DNA from: Zygnema circumcarinatum
Lineage: Eukaryota > Streptophyta > Zygnematophyceae > Zygnematales > Zygnemataceae
Reading direction: 5' to 3'
NCBI GenBank assembly: GCA_037447605.1
Contig: CM074804.1
Location: forward strand, 4,513,911-4,577,910
Length of the DNA: 64,000 nt
The first letter of the stretch is position 1, and every line of letters starts with the position of its first letter. Below, in pieces: positions 38,443 to 47,831 of the stretch. A program made the translations under genes and the position numbers. The notes under the pieces were generated by a model. That model searched no databases. It worked only from the letters and a program-made list of their open reading frames with translations, and was not told the origin of the DNA.

Positions 38443-39489
38443 TCATGAGGAATTCGGCCTTCAAGCCGAGGGATTTTTTGTAATGTTCTCGCCTTTATAC
38501 ACATTTCTTCTGGAATTGATTGATCGGAGCGTGGCGGTTCAATAAGAGCGCTGTGGCGCGGCCGGGCGAGGCACCCTTGCAATTTGAAAGCTTCTTGGTC
38601 AGATTTTTAGGATTGATCTGTAAGTTAAGAGGCGTTAGGGTTAAGGTATGAGTGAAGCAAACTTGTTTGTTTTTTGCTAGTCCTAGGCTTTGACTGGTAC
38701 ATGAACCCGCTGACCCGTGGTGGGTGGAGCATAATTGAAAGTTATTGGAGGCGTGCGACCTGTCCCATGCTCTCAAGTCATGTCGAGCCACATGTTCACA
38801 TTCCCTTTGTGTCTCAGCTCTTTGTGGAGGACAACTTTATGTGATGAGGCCCATTGATTGCATTGGTGTTGAAAGGCATCACTGTGCATATATGCGTCAA
38901 ATGTGTTCGACTGGAAGTTGCTTCCCCCGCATACTAATGCATTCATACTAATGCCTTCAGTTGTAGGCGCGTGTGAGCTCACTATGTGTCAGAAAAATGC
39001 AAGAGATTGCACATGCGAGCTGCTAAAGACAAAAAATGTAAATAGTGAGAAATCAAATAAAACAAGAATGCTTTAGAGAACACACGCACAGAGGGAATGC
39101 TCCGCACTTGTCTCAGCCATCACTCCTTCGGACAATCTTGTCCGGATTGGAGCAACGCACCATCTCGAAGCTCGACTTACATCCCTCGAAATTTGAAGAG
39201 AGAGGTCTAAATTTGGAATCACTTCTTGACACTCTGGACCCCCCAAGTAAGAAATGACTCTTGGACTAGAGAAATACCAGACACTCACATAGGCACATTC
39301 ATAGCCCCTCCCTCCCTCTTTTGACAAGACCTTTGGCTTCAGTTCACTTTAGCTTCTATTTCTTCCATATCATACAGTCCGCCGGAGCCAATTCCCGGTA
39401 CGGCATTGAGTTCGATCTGCCAGTGGGATGAATCCTTGTGATTTATGTTGCCACCGTGCAGTATCTAGAGGCCGCCAGCGATATTTCAA
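38443..39489. other. Intergenic downstream of tafazzin
   Basis: 3' flank of tafazzin, unremarkable A+T-richer sequence. No gene, repeat family or RNA recognised. It ends at the left target-site duplication of the transposon nest. Confidence 0.5.
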
Positions 39490-39566
39490 GGAAAATTCTA
39501 TTCTCACACCCTTTTTGTCTACACTAGGGATGGATTAATTACGACTATATAATAGGGGGCGACTAT

Positions 39567-40527
39567 TTACAGTGTACGTTTTCTGAATGTAGTGTACGTT
39601 TTCGGGTGGCAGCAAAAAAATCCTTTTTTTGGCTGCCCGGCGCTGTTTCATACTTTTCAGAATAGATACAGACCTTTTTTCGTCGGATGTACGGATAGTG
39701 ATTTGAAATGTACGAAGCGCGCGCGTCTACAAGGTATAAGGGCGCAACACGTGGAGCGACATGATTGGTCGCGGCAACATATGACGTGACAAGTATGTTT
39801 GGGACCGTGACGTGACGAAACGAGACGCGACAAAAGTGGAGTCCGCGGACGGCAGTCGGAAATGGCGGGAAAAAAACTGACAGATTTTTCCTGAAACACG
39901 CTACGTTATGTGCCCTATCTTTTTCTGTCAGTTTTAATCCCCGCCATTTCCGACTGCCGTCCGCGGACTCCACTTTTGTCGCGTCTCGTTTCGTCACGTC
40001 ACGGTCCCAAACATACTTGTCACGTCATATGTTGCCGCGACCAATCATGTCACTCCACGTGTTGCGCCCTTATACCTTGTAGACGCGCGCGCTTCGTACA
40101 TTTCAAATCACTATCCGTACATCCGACGAAAAAAGGTCTGTATCTATTAGGGGGAGTCAGACCTTGACCATCGCCCGCGGAATTGAAAGATTCCGCCGGC
40201 GGAAAGGTATTGATTTCGATTGCAGAATTCGGGTCGAAAACCGCGGCTCCCCCCGAACCTGTCTGTCCCGTCCGTACTTCGAAATAGGTTACAAAAATGA
40301 GATACAGGCTCGGCGCCCGAGCCTGTCGAACGTCCACTTTTGGCGAAAAAGGCCTGCCGTACAACGCGGAATTGGCCCAACGGCCTCTCGGAATTGGTTT
40401 GGCGCTGGTCAAGGTCTGACTCCCCCTATTCTGAAAAGTATGAAACAGCGCCGGGCAGCCAAAAAAAGGATTTTTTTGCTGCCCCCCGAAAACGTACACT
40501 ACATTCAGAAAACGTACACTGTAAATA
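39567..40527. repeat. Long near-perfect palindrome (foldback)
   Basis: Left arm about 39567-39883 and right arm 39924-40527 (interrupted by the MITE at 40149-40427) are almost identical inverted copies around a spacer near 39884-39923. Arm length is about 320 bases, capable of a very stable hairpin. The mirrored frames seen on both strands here are a consequence of the palindrome. Confidence 0.9.
40149..40427. mobile_element. MITE with TIR AGGGGGAGTCAGACCTTGACCA, copy 1
   Basis: Inverted ends AGGGGGAGTCAGACCTTGACCA and the complement at 40427, flanked by ATT direct repeats (40146-40148, 40428-40430). The undisturbed left arm of the palindrome (39664-39670 region) shows the empty site with a single ATT, so the 3-bp duplication is real. 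That points to the PIF/Harbinger (Tourist-like) class. Confidence 0.85.
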
Positions 40528-40539
40528 AGAAAAGGATGT

Positions 40540-41175
40540 TTGATTGAACTCACGATGGCAAGGCCATCAAATGTACATGGAGAAAATCGACATAAGGAAC
40601 CAAAAGAAGCGGTCACAACGGACATAAGGACCAAGAGAAAGCCTTGAAACGGAAATCAACTTCTAGGCGCAACAACACGGCACTAGAAGCAGCCGCGAAG
40701 GTCGCCAATGTGGGGCGCAGTACGCGCGGGAAGGGGCGGAAGACCACCGGGACGGGTCCCAACAACTGCGGCACGTCGAAGGATCGTGGAAGCAAGACAC
40801 CGCTGTAAGGCGACGGAAATGCGTTGTCGATAAAAAGTTGTAAGGATCGCTGGGGGAGGGCTTCCGGGGCCGTGCATCTCGAAGGAGCGATGGGCGCACT
40901 GGCGAAGGAAGACTTCCAACCGAGCATCAAGGCAGCCAAAAATTTCGACCGCCAATGGAACAAACTCATCGGCCGAGTCGCGGTGAGCATACGCGCGCTC
41001 CTTACGAAGGGCCGCTTCGCGGGCAGCGACGCCCTCGTGGTGTGCGGCACGGGATAACAAAGCACGGCGAGTCGGATCAGCCAATACGACGTCCCCAAAA
41101 ATACGTCGCGCGCCGTCCAAAAGAGCAAGGTCAGGCCGCACATTGCGCTCGCCCGTTGAAGTCGGCCGAGGTGGT
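40540..41175 (-). pseudogene. Fragment of a non-LTR retroelement: C-terminal end of reverse-transcriptase ORF plus 3' tail
   Basis: Minus-strand frame (stop at 40683) reads RPDLALLDGARRIFGDVVLA..., then AHHEGVAAREAALRKERAYA, DEFVPLAVEIFG, and later SVALQRCLASTILRRAA. This order matches my recollection of the C-terminal region after the reverse transcriptase in green-algal-type non-LTR retroelements (a restriction-like nuclease-type segment). The polymerase part is missing. Downstream (40540-40660) lies the tail shared with the 47.2-, 35.0- and 0.25-kb repeats, ending in a GATGGC-GCCATC stem. It sits against the right end of the third-level DNA transposon. Family assignment is from motif memory. 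Confidence 0.6.
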
Positions 41176-42601
41176 ATAACTGTAAATAGTCGCCCCCATA
41201 TAATATATATTATATTATACAACTGTGACGACTAGATAACGGCTGATATGTATTACTTTACAACGCCTTTACAACATGTACGGTCGTACGGTCCCGACCG
41301 TACATGTCCCTGCCTCTCGGCGGCGAGCACGAGCACGAGCAGACAGAGTGAACCAGACGGACGCATTTCGCAACGCCAACGCCAAAACGACCTATTTTTG
41401 GTATGGTACGACCGTACTCGTACGGTCGTCAATTGTTCAAAACGAGTGGGTATAATATATGTAATAAAGTGTTTTACTTTGTACTATATTACTAGTTTTA
41501 AACCCGTTGTAAAGTATATAATATAGTCGGAATTTATAACGCGGGCCATCCCATATATTATACCCACTCGTTTTGAACAATTAACGACCGTACGACCGTA
41601 CGAGTACGGTCGTACGGTCGTACCATACCAAAATTAGGTCGTTTTGGCGTTGGCGTTGCGAATTTGCGTCCGTCTGGTTCACTCTGTCTTCACCGCATAA
41701 TACCGTACAGTCGTACGACCGTACGACCGTACATGTTGTAAAGGCGTTGTAAAGTATTATATAACAGCCGTTATTTAGTCGTCACAGTTATATAATATAA
41801 TATAGATTATATAGTCGTAATTAAGCCATCCCTAGTCTACACACAGACCTTTTTTCGACGGGCAGGTTCTATTTTAGAAAAAAGAGGTTAAAAAACGAAA
41901 AATGATTTTTTCACATCTTTTTTGCATATACACACTCCTTTTTCAGTCTGGCAGATTTTATTTTACAAAAAAAAAGTTTTGAAACCCTAAAAACGCATTA
42001 TAATTCCACAAGCATTGCCACAGACACCCGGACAATCATCAAACATTGTGGCATTGAGGTTTGAGGGATGTTGTTTAACTTTGCGACCTCTTTGAGCCAC
42101 TTCGTCTCTTTCACAAAATACAAGATCGCCCTTAAAGAACATAGACACTACGGTCATCGATTTTTGGTGAAAGAAAAAAAAGGGAAAAAGAAAAAAAAAA
42201 GGAAAAAGGAGAAAGCACAAATTCTAGCATGTTTTCATTGTTTGAATGGTAAATAAACGTTACATGCCTGCAAACTCTTCTCGTATTGGGTCAAAGAGAC
42301 GAAGAGGGTCAAAGAGGTCGCAAAGTTAAACAACATCCCTCAACACCACAATGTCTGTCAATTATTGTCCGGATGTCTCTGGCAATGCTGGTGGAATTAT
42401 AATGCGTTTTTAGGGTTTCAAAACCTTTTTTTTGTAAAATAAAATCTGCCCGACGGAAAAAGGAGTGTGTGTATACAAAAAAGATGTGAAGAAAACATTT
42501 TTCATTTTTTAACCTCGTTTTTCTAAAATAGAACCTGCCCGTCGAAAAAGGTCTGTGTGTAGACAAAAAAGGTGTGAGAATAGAATTTCCCTATTTCAAA
42601 T

Positions 42602-42807
42602 AGGGGGAGTCAGACCTTGACCATCGCTTGCGAAATTCCCGAATTCCTTATACTAAAAGTCACTTCTTTCTTTCGTGTACGAATTCCTGGTCGGGATCCG
42701 CGGCTCTGTAGTACCGAGCCATACCGAAATGCGTACCTAGCCAATGTTGAATTCGCCCGACAGGCTTGCTTAATTGATTTGACCATGGTCAAGGTCTGAC
42801 TCCCCCT
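42602..42807. mobile_element. MITE with TIR AGGGGGAGTCAGACCTTGACCA, copy 2
   Basis: Same termini as the element at 40149-40427 (AGGGGGAGTCAGACCTTGACCATCG...; complement ending at 42807) with a different, shorter centre. Flanks are AAT and ATA, so the duplication is not clean. It lies just beyond the right target-site duplication of the outer foldback element. Confidence 0.8.
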
Positions 42808-43096
42808 ATATCTCTATTTCGCAGACTTTTGGCCGTGTTTTTAGGCCCGGAGCAGACTCTTACCGCGGTACGGACGCGGTTTTTCGTGCCCCGGGCATTT
42901 CTTCTTCCCCCCCCCCTCGAGCTGTCCGTGGCCCCGTGCCCACCCCCAACCCTACTGGCCTCCGTCCCTCCGTCCCTCCGTCCCTCCCCTCCCCTCCCGG
43001 CCCCGGCCCCGGTCCCAGCGGCGAGCGGAGCGAGGACTGAGGGCGGCGAGGAGGCGCGCGCGAAGTCGTCGACTGCTGTCGCTGTGTTTCTCCGCC

Positions 43097-43184
43097 GCCA
43101 CGTGGCACGTCCTTGCAGCGCCTACGTGGCGTTCGCACCTTCCATACCACTGCCACGTGGCGCTATCTGCCGCCGACACGTGGC
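43097..43184. promoter_or_regulatory. Cluster of G-box/ABRE motifs upstream of the phosphatase
   Basis: Within 90 bases and just before the ATG at 43205: GCCACGTGGC (43097-43106), CTACGTGGCG (43123-43132), GCCACGTGGC (43152-43161) and GACACGTGGC (43175-43184). Four ACGT-core sites at short spacing suggest binding by bZIP/bHLH factors (ABA, light or stress control). They may partly lie in the 5' leader. Confidence 0.55.
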
Positions 43185-43204
43185 GACTGTCCCCCCTCTC
43201 TGCT

Positions 43205-45909
43205 ATGAGCGGGGTGACAGCGCAGGCCGTCTTCTTGCAGAAGAATTTGTTTAGGGTTCCCGCGGCCACCTCCTTGGCGCATTTCGTGGAAGGAGGCCAT
43301 GGATCCTTCCTTCTACTATACAGGCGCTCCAAGGCGTCTCTGCCGCTTTCAGAGCGGCATCTCCCCTTCGACGGCGGGACAGAGAAGAAGCTTCTGCTTT
43401 GCGCGAATAAGGCGCAGCCGCGGAGGCTGTACAGAGAAGGCGCCATGGCATGGCAATCGAAGGTATATTCTACGGTGACCCAGGGCAGCCAAACATCTTC
43501 CGTCTGTCTCTCCTGGCGAGGGCTGACAACCTTCCATGACGGAAGTAGCTCCGGCCATGGCTGCCTTGGCAATGCGGCGGAGCAAGGAGGATGGAGGGTG
43601 CAGGCCGTGAATTCTGATGTGGAGGCTACGGAGGAGGGCGGCACAGGGAGGAGAAAGAGAGTGGTGCATGCTGTTCTGAGGGAGCAAACCATTGGAGACG
43701 GCCGTATTATTATTGTTGGCGATATCCATGGTTTGTATGCTGCCTTCTTCACTAGGTTGCTCGCCCCGCAGGCAGGACTGGTTATGAGGTTTACAGACTC
43801 GTTAAGGTTCAAGTTTTAGGGTTACAGGGCAGGTCACTTTGATGTCTAGGAGTTACAAGGATGACATTTCTACTGTAAGTCAGTGCCTTTTTTTCCAACT
43901 TTCTGCTGATTTGATTAAATCAACTTTTCCGCCGAAACTTTGTTATCCGTCGCCATTTCGAGTCATTCTATCGCGTTATGGCCACTCAAAGTCCACATAT
44001 TTTCCTTGGTATTGAATGCAGGGTGCTCCGACGAGTTTGTAGAATTGCTTCGTAAGTGTGAATGGCAAGCGAAAGACTCGGTTGTGCTTGTCGGAGATCT
44101 TGGCAATAAGGTGATCCTCTATCCCGCTATGCAATGTTTCCTGCTGAAGCTTAGCGACATGGGACTGTGGTTTCAAATGATCAAATTCTTAACTTGCAAG
44201 GCAGAACCGCAAATTCTACACTCTAAATTTGAATGTCTGCATAATTGGATGTATGTGAGCTGAATTATGCGAAGCATTGGGGTATCATTCTGCATGCAGG
44301 GCCCCAAGTCTGCGGAGGTTGTGGCCATGGCCAGGCAGATGGGAGCTCATGTTGTGCGCGGCAATCATGATGACAAGGTGCTGTCTGTTCTGGCGGCGAC
44401 ACGTGGCAAGGGAGGTGCGCAGGTGCTGCATCCTCGCAGACCTCTCTATTTCTGTTTTAGGGGTTTATCCGAAATTTTGCTACATTTGTTTTGCTTTCTT
44501 AGTTCATGTAACTTAGTTGTGACAAAGAAGGGGGTTGTTCGTCCACTCCCTGCAGGGAATGAATCAAGGGGCACCTCTTGGGTGAAGCGGCTGAGCGCAT
44601 CTGATATATCTTGGATGGAGGGGCTACCATACAGTCTCTCGATTCCCTCTCATCGTGCTATTGTGGTACACTCTCTCTCAATACTTAGCGATTATAACTG
44701 CATTTTGCAGAAGACGTTTTATGCAGAAATCTTGTTAACTCGTTTTCTTTGGCAGGTGCATGCTGGGCTCATTCCCGGAATCTCACTTCATCAGCAGCGG
44801 CTCTTTGATATGTACACTCTGAGATATATTAGACCAGTTCATACCAACGAGGTGGCCACCAAGAGGGGGGCTGGAGTTTGGGAGGCCTGCAGTGAAGGGG
44901 AGGAGAATTCTGTTTTATGGGGGAGTGTCTGGCAAGGGCCTCCCCATGTCTTCTTTGGTCACGACGCAGCGAGAGGTTTGCAGCTGTGAGGCTCTCCCAC
45001 TCACCTTTTGTCAAGCATTCCCTGGCTGCCTTTCCCAGCCCCTTCCTACACCAGGACCTCTATTAAGTCAAAGGAAGGAAGGATTCGCGGCTCTGAAGAA
45101 GTGGGCCCATTTTGGGTCAATGAGACAAAGTCGTAACCCCATTTAACGCTATAATAGTACTCTTTTACACTCCCTTAGCCCCATTACTAGGTATTGAGAC
45201 ATTCACTAAAGTTGTATTACCGTTACAAATACGAATAAGAAGCTTTTCCAAAATGTGGGGATCTGCCTTGCGATGTACCTTCGCTCCCAGCCGCAGCCTT
45301 GCTTATTTGCTGGCGCATTCAAACCTTCCACTGTTGTCCGCCTTTCTTCATCCAATGTTACTAAACTAGCCAGCCTATGAGTCGGTGCTCTTCACAGTTG
45401 TTGCCTATCTCTTGATTCTCCACTTCCTCCTCCGTTCCTTCCTTAAACGCAGCATAATGCTGCGGTCCACTGGGGACAACACGACTTTTTCTTCTCCTAG
45501 ATTATTTGACAAGTGATCGAGTGAAGGTGAAACGAGAGTATGAGAGTGGGACGGTAGAGAGGTCTTAGAAACCCTACAAGCGCACAGTATCATAATCCAG
45601 AGGAGGTCGTTGACGCGGCTGGTCTTGCTACGATAATTTCAGGAAGATGCTACTGTATCTTGTTCTTTCTGATCATTCTATCCTTTCTAAACGAGGATTA
45701 TTTGTTTCCGCAGGTACAAACATGCCACGGGGCTTGACACGGGTTGTTGTTATGGGGGACGACTGACTGCATGCATCCTCCCTACTCTCCAAGAATTTGG
45801 AAGGAGCTCTAGGTCGTTAGAAGATGTAGATAGGCCGTTAGGCGGGCGTCTTGTGCATGTTTCCGCCGCAGGTACATATGAGCCTATAAAGAGGAAGAGG
45901 CAGTCCTAA
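43205..45909 (+). CDS. Calcineurin-like metallophosphatase, ApaH-like (ALPH-type)
   Basis: Metal-dependent phosphoesterase of the PPP/ApaH superfamily. Six in-phase exons, 43205-43730, 44022-44110, 44300-44414, 44556-44665, 44756-44985 and 45714-45909, give 421 aa. Metal-site motifs in order: GDIHG (split by intron 1), GDLGNKGP (split by intron 2), GNHDD, HAGLIPG, FGHDAARGLQLY and a final GLDTGCCYGGRLTA. The xNKGP form of motif 2, rather than DRG, points to bacterial ApaH and eukaryotic ApaH-like phosphatases, enzymes acting on dinucleoside polyphosphates or mRNA caps. An earlier stop at 44989 is avoided by the good donor CT|GTGAGG. About 170 N-terminal residues without recognised domain include a Ser/Arg-rich, possibly organelle-targeting start (MSGVTAQAVFLQKNLFRVPA). 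An upstream in-frame GTG at 43157 was not preferred. G-box cluster directly upstream. Confidence 0.88.
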
Positions 45910-46434
45910 ATGGACCTCATCAAAGGCTTGAGCTGCATTTGTAAGGAATTAGGTGAATGCTACTAAGGTGAACCTCCATCCTATTGTGCAATGGACTCTC
46001 AACTTTCTCAATGTGATGTGATGTGATGGTAAATTCGATATCGTGTATTGGAAACGATGAGAAGAATGGTGACGATGATGGTGGTTATGGGATGAGGGAA
46101 GTGAGGGAACCTAAAGGTCATCCTCGTGCTCTTTCTGTGTGCCATGTCGATCACGATCTCCCGCCTCGTTCTTCCTAGAATGGGTAGAGCTCGTTTGGGA
46201 TTGTCAATCTTGGAAAACACACAGGTTTTGCCTGAGGAGTTGTTTCTAAAGTAGTACTATTTATTCCGCTGTTGTAGATTAAAACGCTGGAAAAAACTTT
46301 ACTCGAAGTATACTTTCCTACTTCCCCACTTCCCCACTTCCTTTCTCAAGATCGACAGGCCTTAATATGGAAAGAGGGAAGAAAGGTGTAAGTAAATAAT
46401 CAATCTGGGATTCAACAGTAAAAGAGGTGATACT

Positions 46435-46750
46435 GTATTGGCTGGACCATTAAATCAGCAAACATTGGCCCACTATCGGACAACAATCGTTGGTACAATG
46501 GTTGGCCGTTCAATGAATCGTAATCATTGGAACCAATGGTTGCAAGCAATGGCAATGGTTGATTCGGTCCGATGCCCATTGTTCGTAACCAGTAGAATGG
46601 TTGACAATCCAATGGTTGTTTTGGTCGTGAATCAATGGTTCGCAGTCATTCCAATGATTGGCAACAGTTGGATCTCAATGATTGCAACCACTGACAACGA
46701 TTGTTTGGTTCGCGATCCAATGGATCGCAACCCTTCCAATGGTTGATCTA
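46435..46750. repeat. Cluster of CCAATGGTTG / CAACCATTGG words
   Basis: The densest of the three clusters: more than ten imperfect copies (AATGGTTGGCC, CATTGGAACCAATGGTTG, CCAATGGTTG, TCCAATGATTGGC and others) in about 300 bases. Inverted orientations are mixed, with no fixed period. Confidence 0.65.
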
Positions 46751-47149
46751 AAACTTGTCCATTGTATTGCTCGGTACAATGGCCGACATTCAGTTTCAAT
46801 GCGATGTACTGTACTGTTCAGTAATCTTGGCGTCCAGTAAGCGGGCGATCGGTTCACACTTCGAGGTCGCCGGATCGCTGGATGGCTCGCGCCGTCACCT
46901 TCCGCGCTGGCTGGCACGGGTCCTCCACTCAGCTCGGGAGTCAAGTCGAAGTGTGTGTGCCACCCGACGGCGATCGGAAGGTTCGTGATTTGCATGCGCG
47001 GCAGACTGCCGCTGGACGATCGCCATCGAGGGGGATCGTCACATCTCCCCCCTCGACCATACCATATGGTACCATACATAGTTCGCAGGAGGGAGTGCTC
47101 CCAAAAGTCCCAATGGATAAAGCTCGAGAGACGTTCTAGAGGATGATGT

Positions 47150-47345
47150 TAGTGGCATTGATCTCACGATGGCGATGCCATCAAATGTACATGGACAAAA
47201 TCAGCATGGGGTGGGGAACCACTAGGTAACTGGTCGCAACGGATCTAGGGACAAAAGAAAAAAGCTAGGAGCGGAAAGCTTCGCTTTAGGCTCAACAACG
47301 CTCGGAAGGAAGCTCGGAAGGGCGTTCTAGAAGCTTCGTTTAAGG
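47150..47345 (-). repeat. Dispersed retroelement 3' tail (solo copy)
   Basis: Matches 40540-40690 over most of its length: TGATCTCACGATGGCGATGC, CATCAAATGTACATGGA, GGTCGCAACGGA and GGCTCAACAACGCTCGG have counterparts there in the same order and orientation. No coding part is attached, as in 5'-truncated non-LTR insertions. Confidence 0.65.
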
Positions 47346-47831
47346 ACGATTCTCGTACGGCTCTGAACTCGGGAATTTTTTTTTTCCCTCTATGGCGCGC
47401 CAATCACAGTCCGCCACGGCTCGCGTTGGACGCGCGGCAGGACGCGACTGGTTAGAAATTGTTCAAAAGAAGTTTATCGAGGGTGAATTCCAATTGCACC
47501 CCCGCCTGCCTGTGCGGGCCCGCCCGCCCGGCGGCCTGCGCGGCTCCGGGCGCTGCACCTCGCCTGGAATCGCGACCGCGAGCGATTCCTCGCGCGGGGA
47601 CGGGGAGGCGCCACGTTCTTTGTAGGACGGTGGTCGGCCTGGACGCGCAGAGCCACCTCGCGCATAGAACGCCCGGAAGGGAAAAGAAGCCTCTTAAGCG
47701 CCCGTGCAGTAGAGAGGTCAGCGGTGAAGGGCTTCTTAGGGTTCCTGAGGTCAGAGGCTTGTTAGGTTGTTGATACCAGGAAGGAGGTTTCTTAGAGGGT
47801 TTTCTTACTCGCTGAAGTCAAAGGAAATTCC

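Larger units (their letters stand above)
39555..41197. mobile_element. Third-level element with TIR GGGGGCGACTATTTACAGT
   Basis: Inverted ends GGGGGCGACTATTTACAGT at 39555 and its complement ending at 41197 are flanked by the 8-bp direct repeat ATATAATA (39547-39554 and 41198-41205). The intact arm of the hAT-like element retains the unoccupied site (with one base difference). Inside are a 0.7-kb perfect foldback, a MITE and a retroelement fragment. Confidence 0.8.
39525..41834. mobile_element. hAT-like element with TIR TAGGGATGG, inserted in the outer element
   Basis: Ends TAGGGATGG...CCATCCCTA are flanked by the 8-bp direct repeat GTCTACAC (39517-39524 and 41835-41842). The opposite arm of the outer foldback element (near 42556-42570) preserves the uninterrupted site with one copy of this octamer, which proves the boundaries. 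Arms of this element pair 39525-39554 plus 41206-41460 with about 41553-41834. The short TAGGG-type terminus and 8-bp duplication fit the hAT superfamily. No transposase is encoded. Confidence 0.85.
39490..42591. mobile_element. Outer foldback DNA transposon (non-autonomous), interrupted by nested insertions
   Basis: Direct repeats TATTTCAA lie immediately outside (39482-39489 and 42592-42599), an 8-bp target-site duplication. Long inverted arms run from the ends inward: GGAAAATTCTATTCTCACACC at the left pairs with the sequence before 42591, and the arm continues (after the insertion at 39525-41834) through 41835-42116, pairing with about 42299-42570. The element's own length without the insertion is about 0.8 kb. 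No transposase is present. The 8-bp duplication suggests a hAT-type or similar mobiliser. Confidence 0.85.
45910..47831. other. Intergenic between phosphatase and thioredoxin x
   Basis: Contains an ATGTG/GATG-rich patch (46010-46090), the third CCAATGGTTG-word cluster (46435-46750), a retroelement-tail copy (47150-47345) and a GC-rich block (47490-47610). No gene was recognised. The thioredoxin promoter should lie near the right end. Confidence 0.5.

Noticed and set aside
39563-40634. Paired mirrored frames on both strands, seeming to be duplicated genes
   Set aside because: They are the two arms of one long palindrome read in both directions; no family resemblance.
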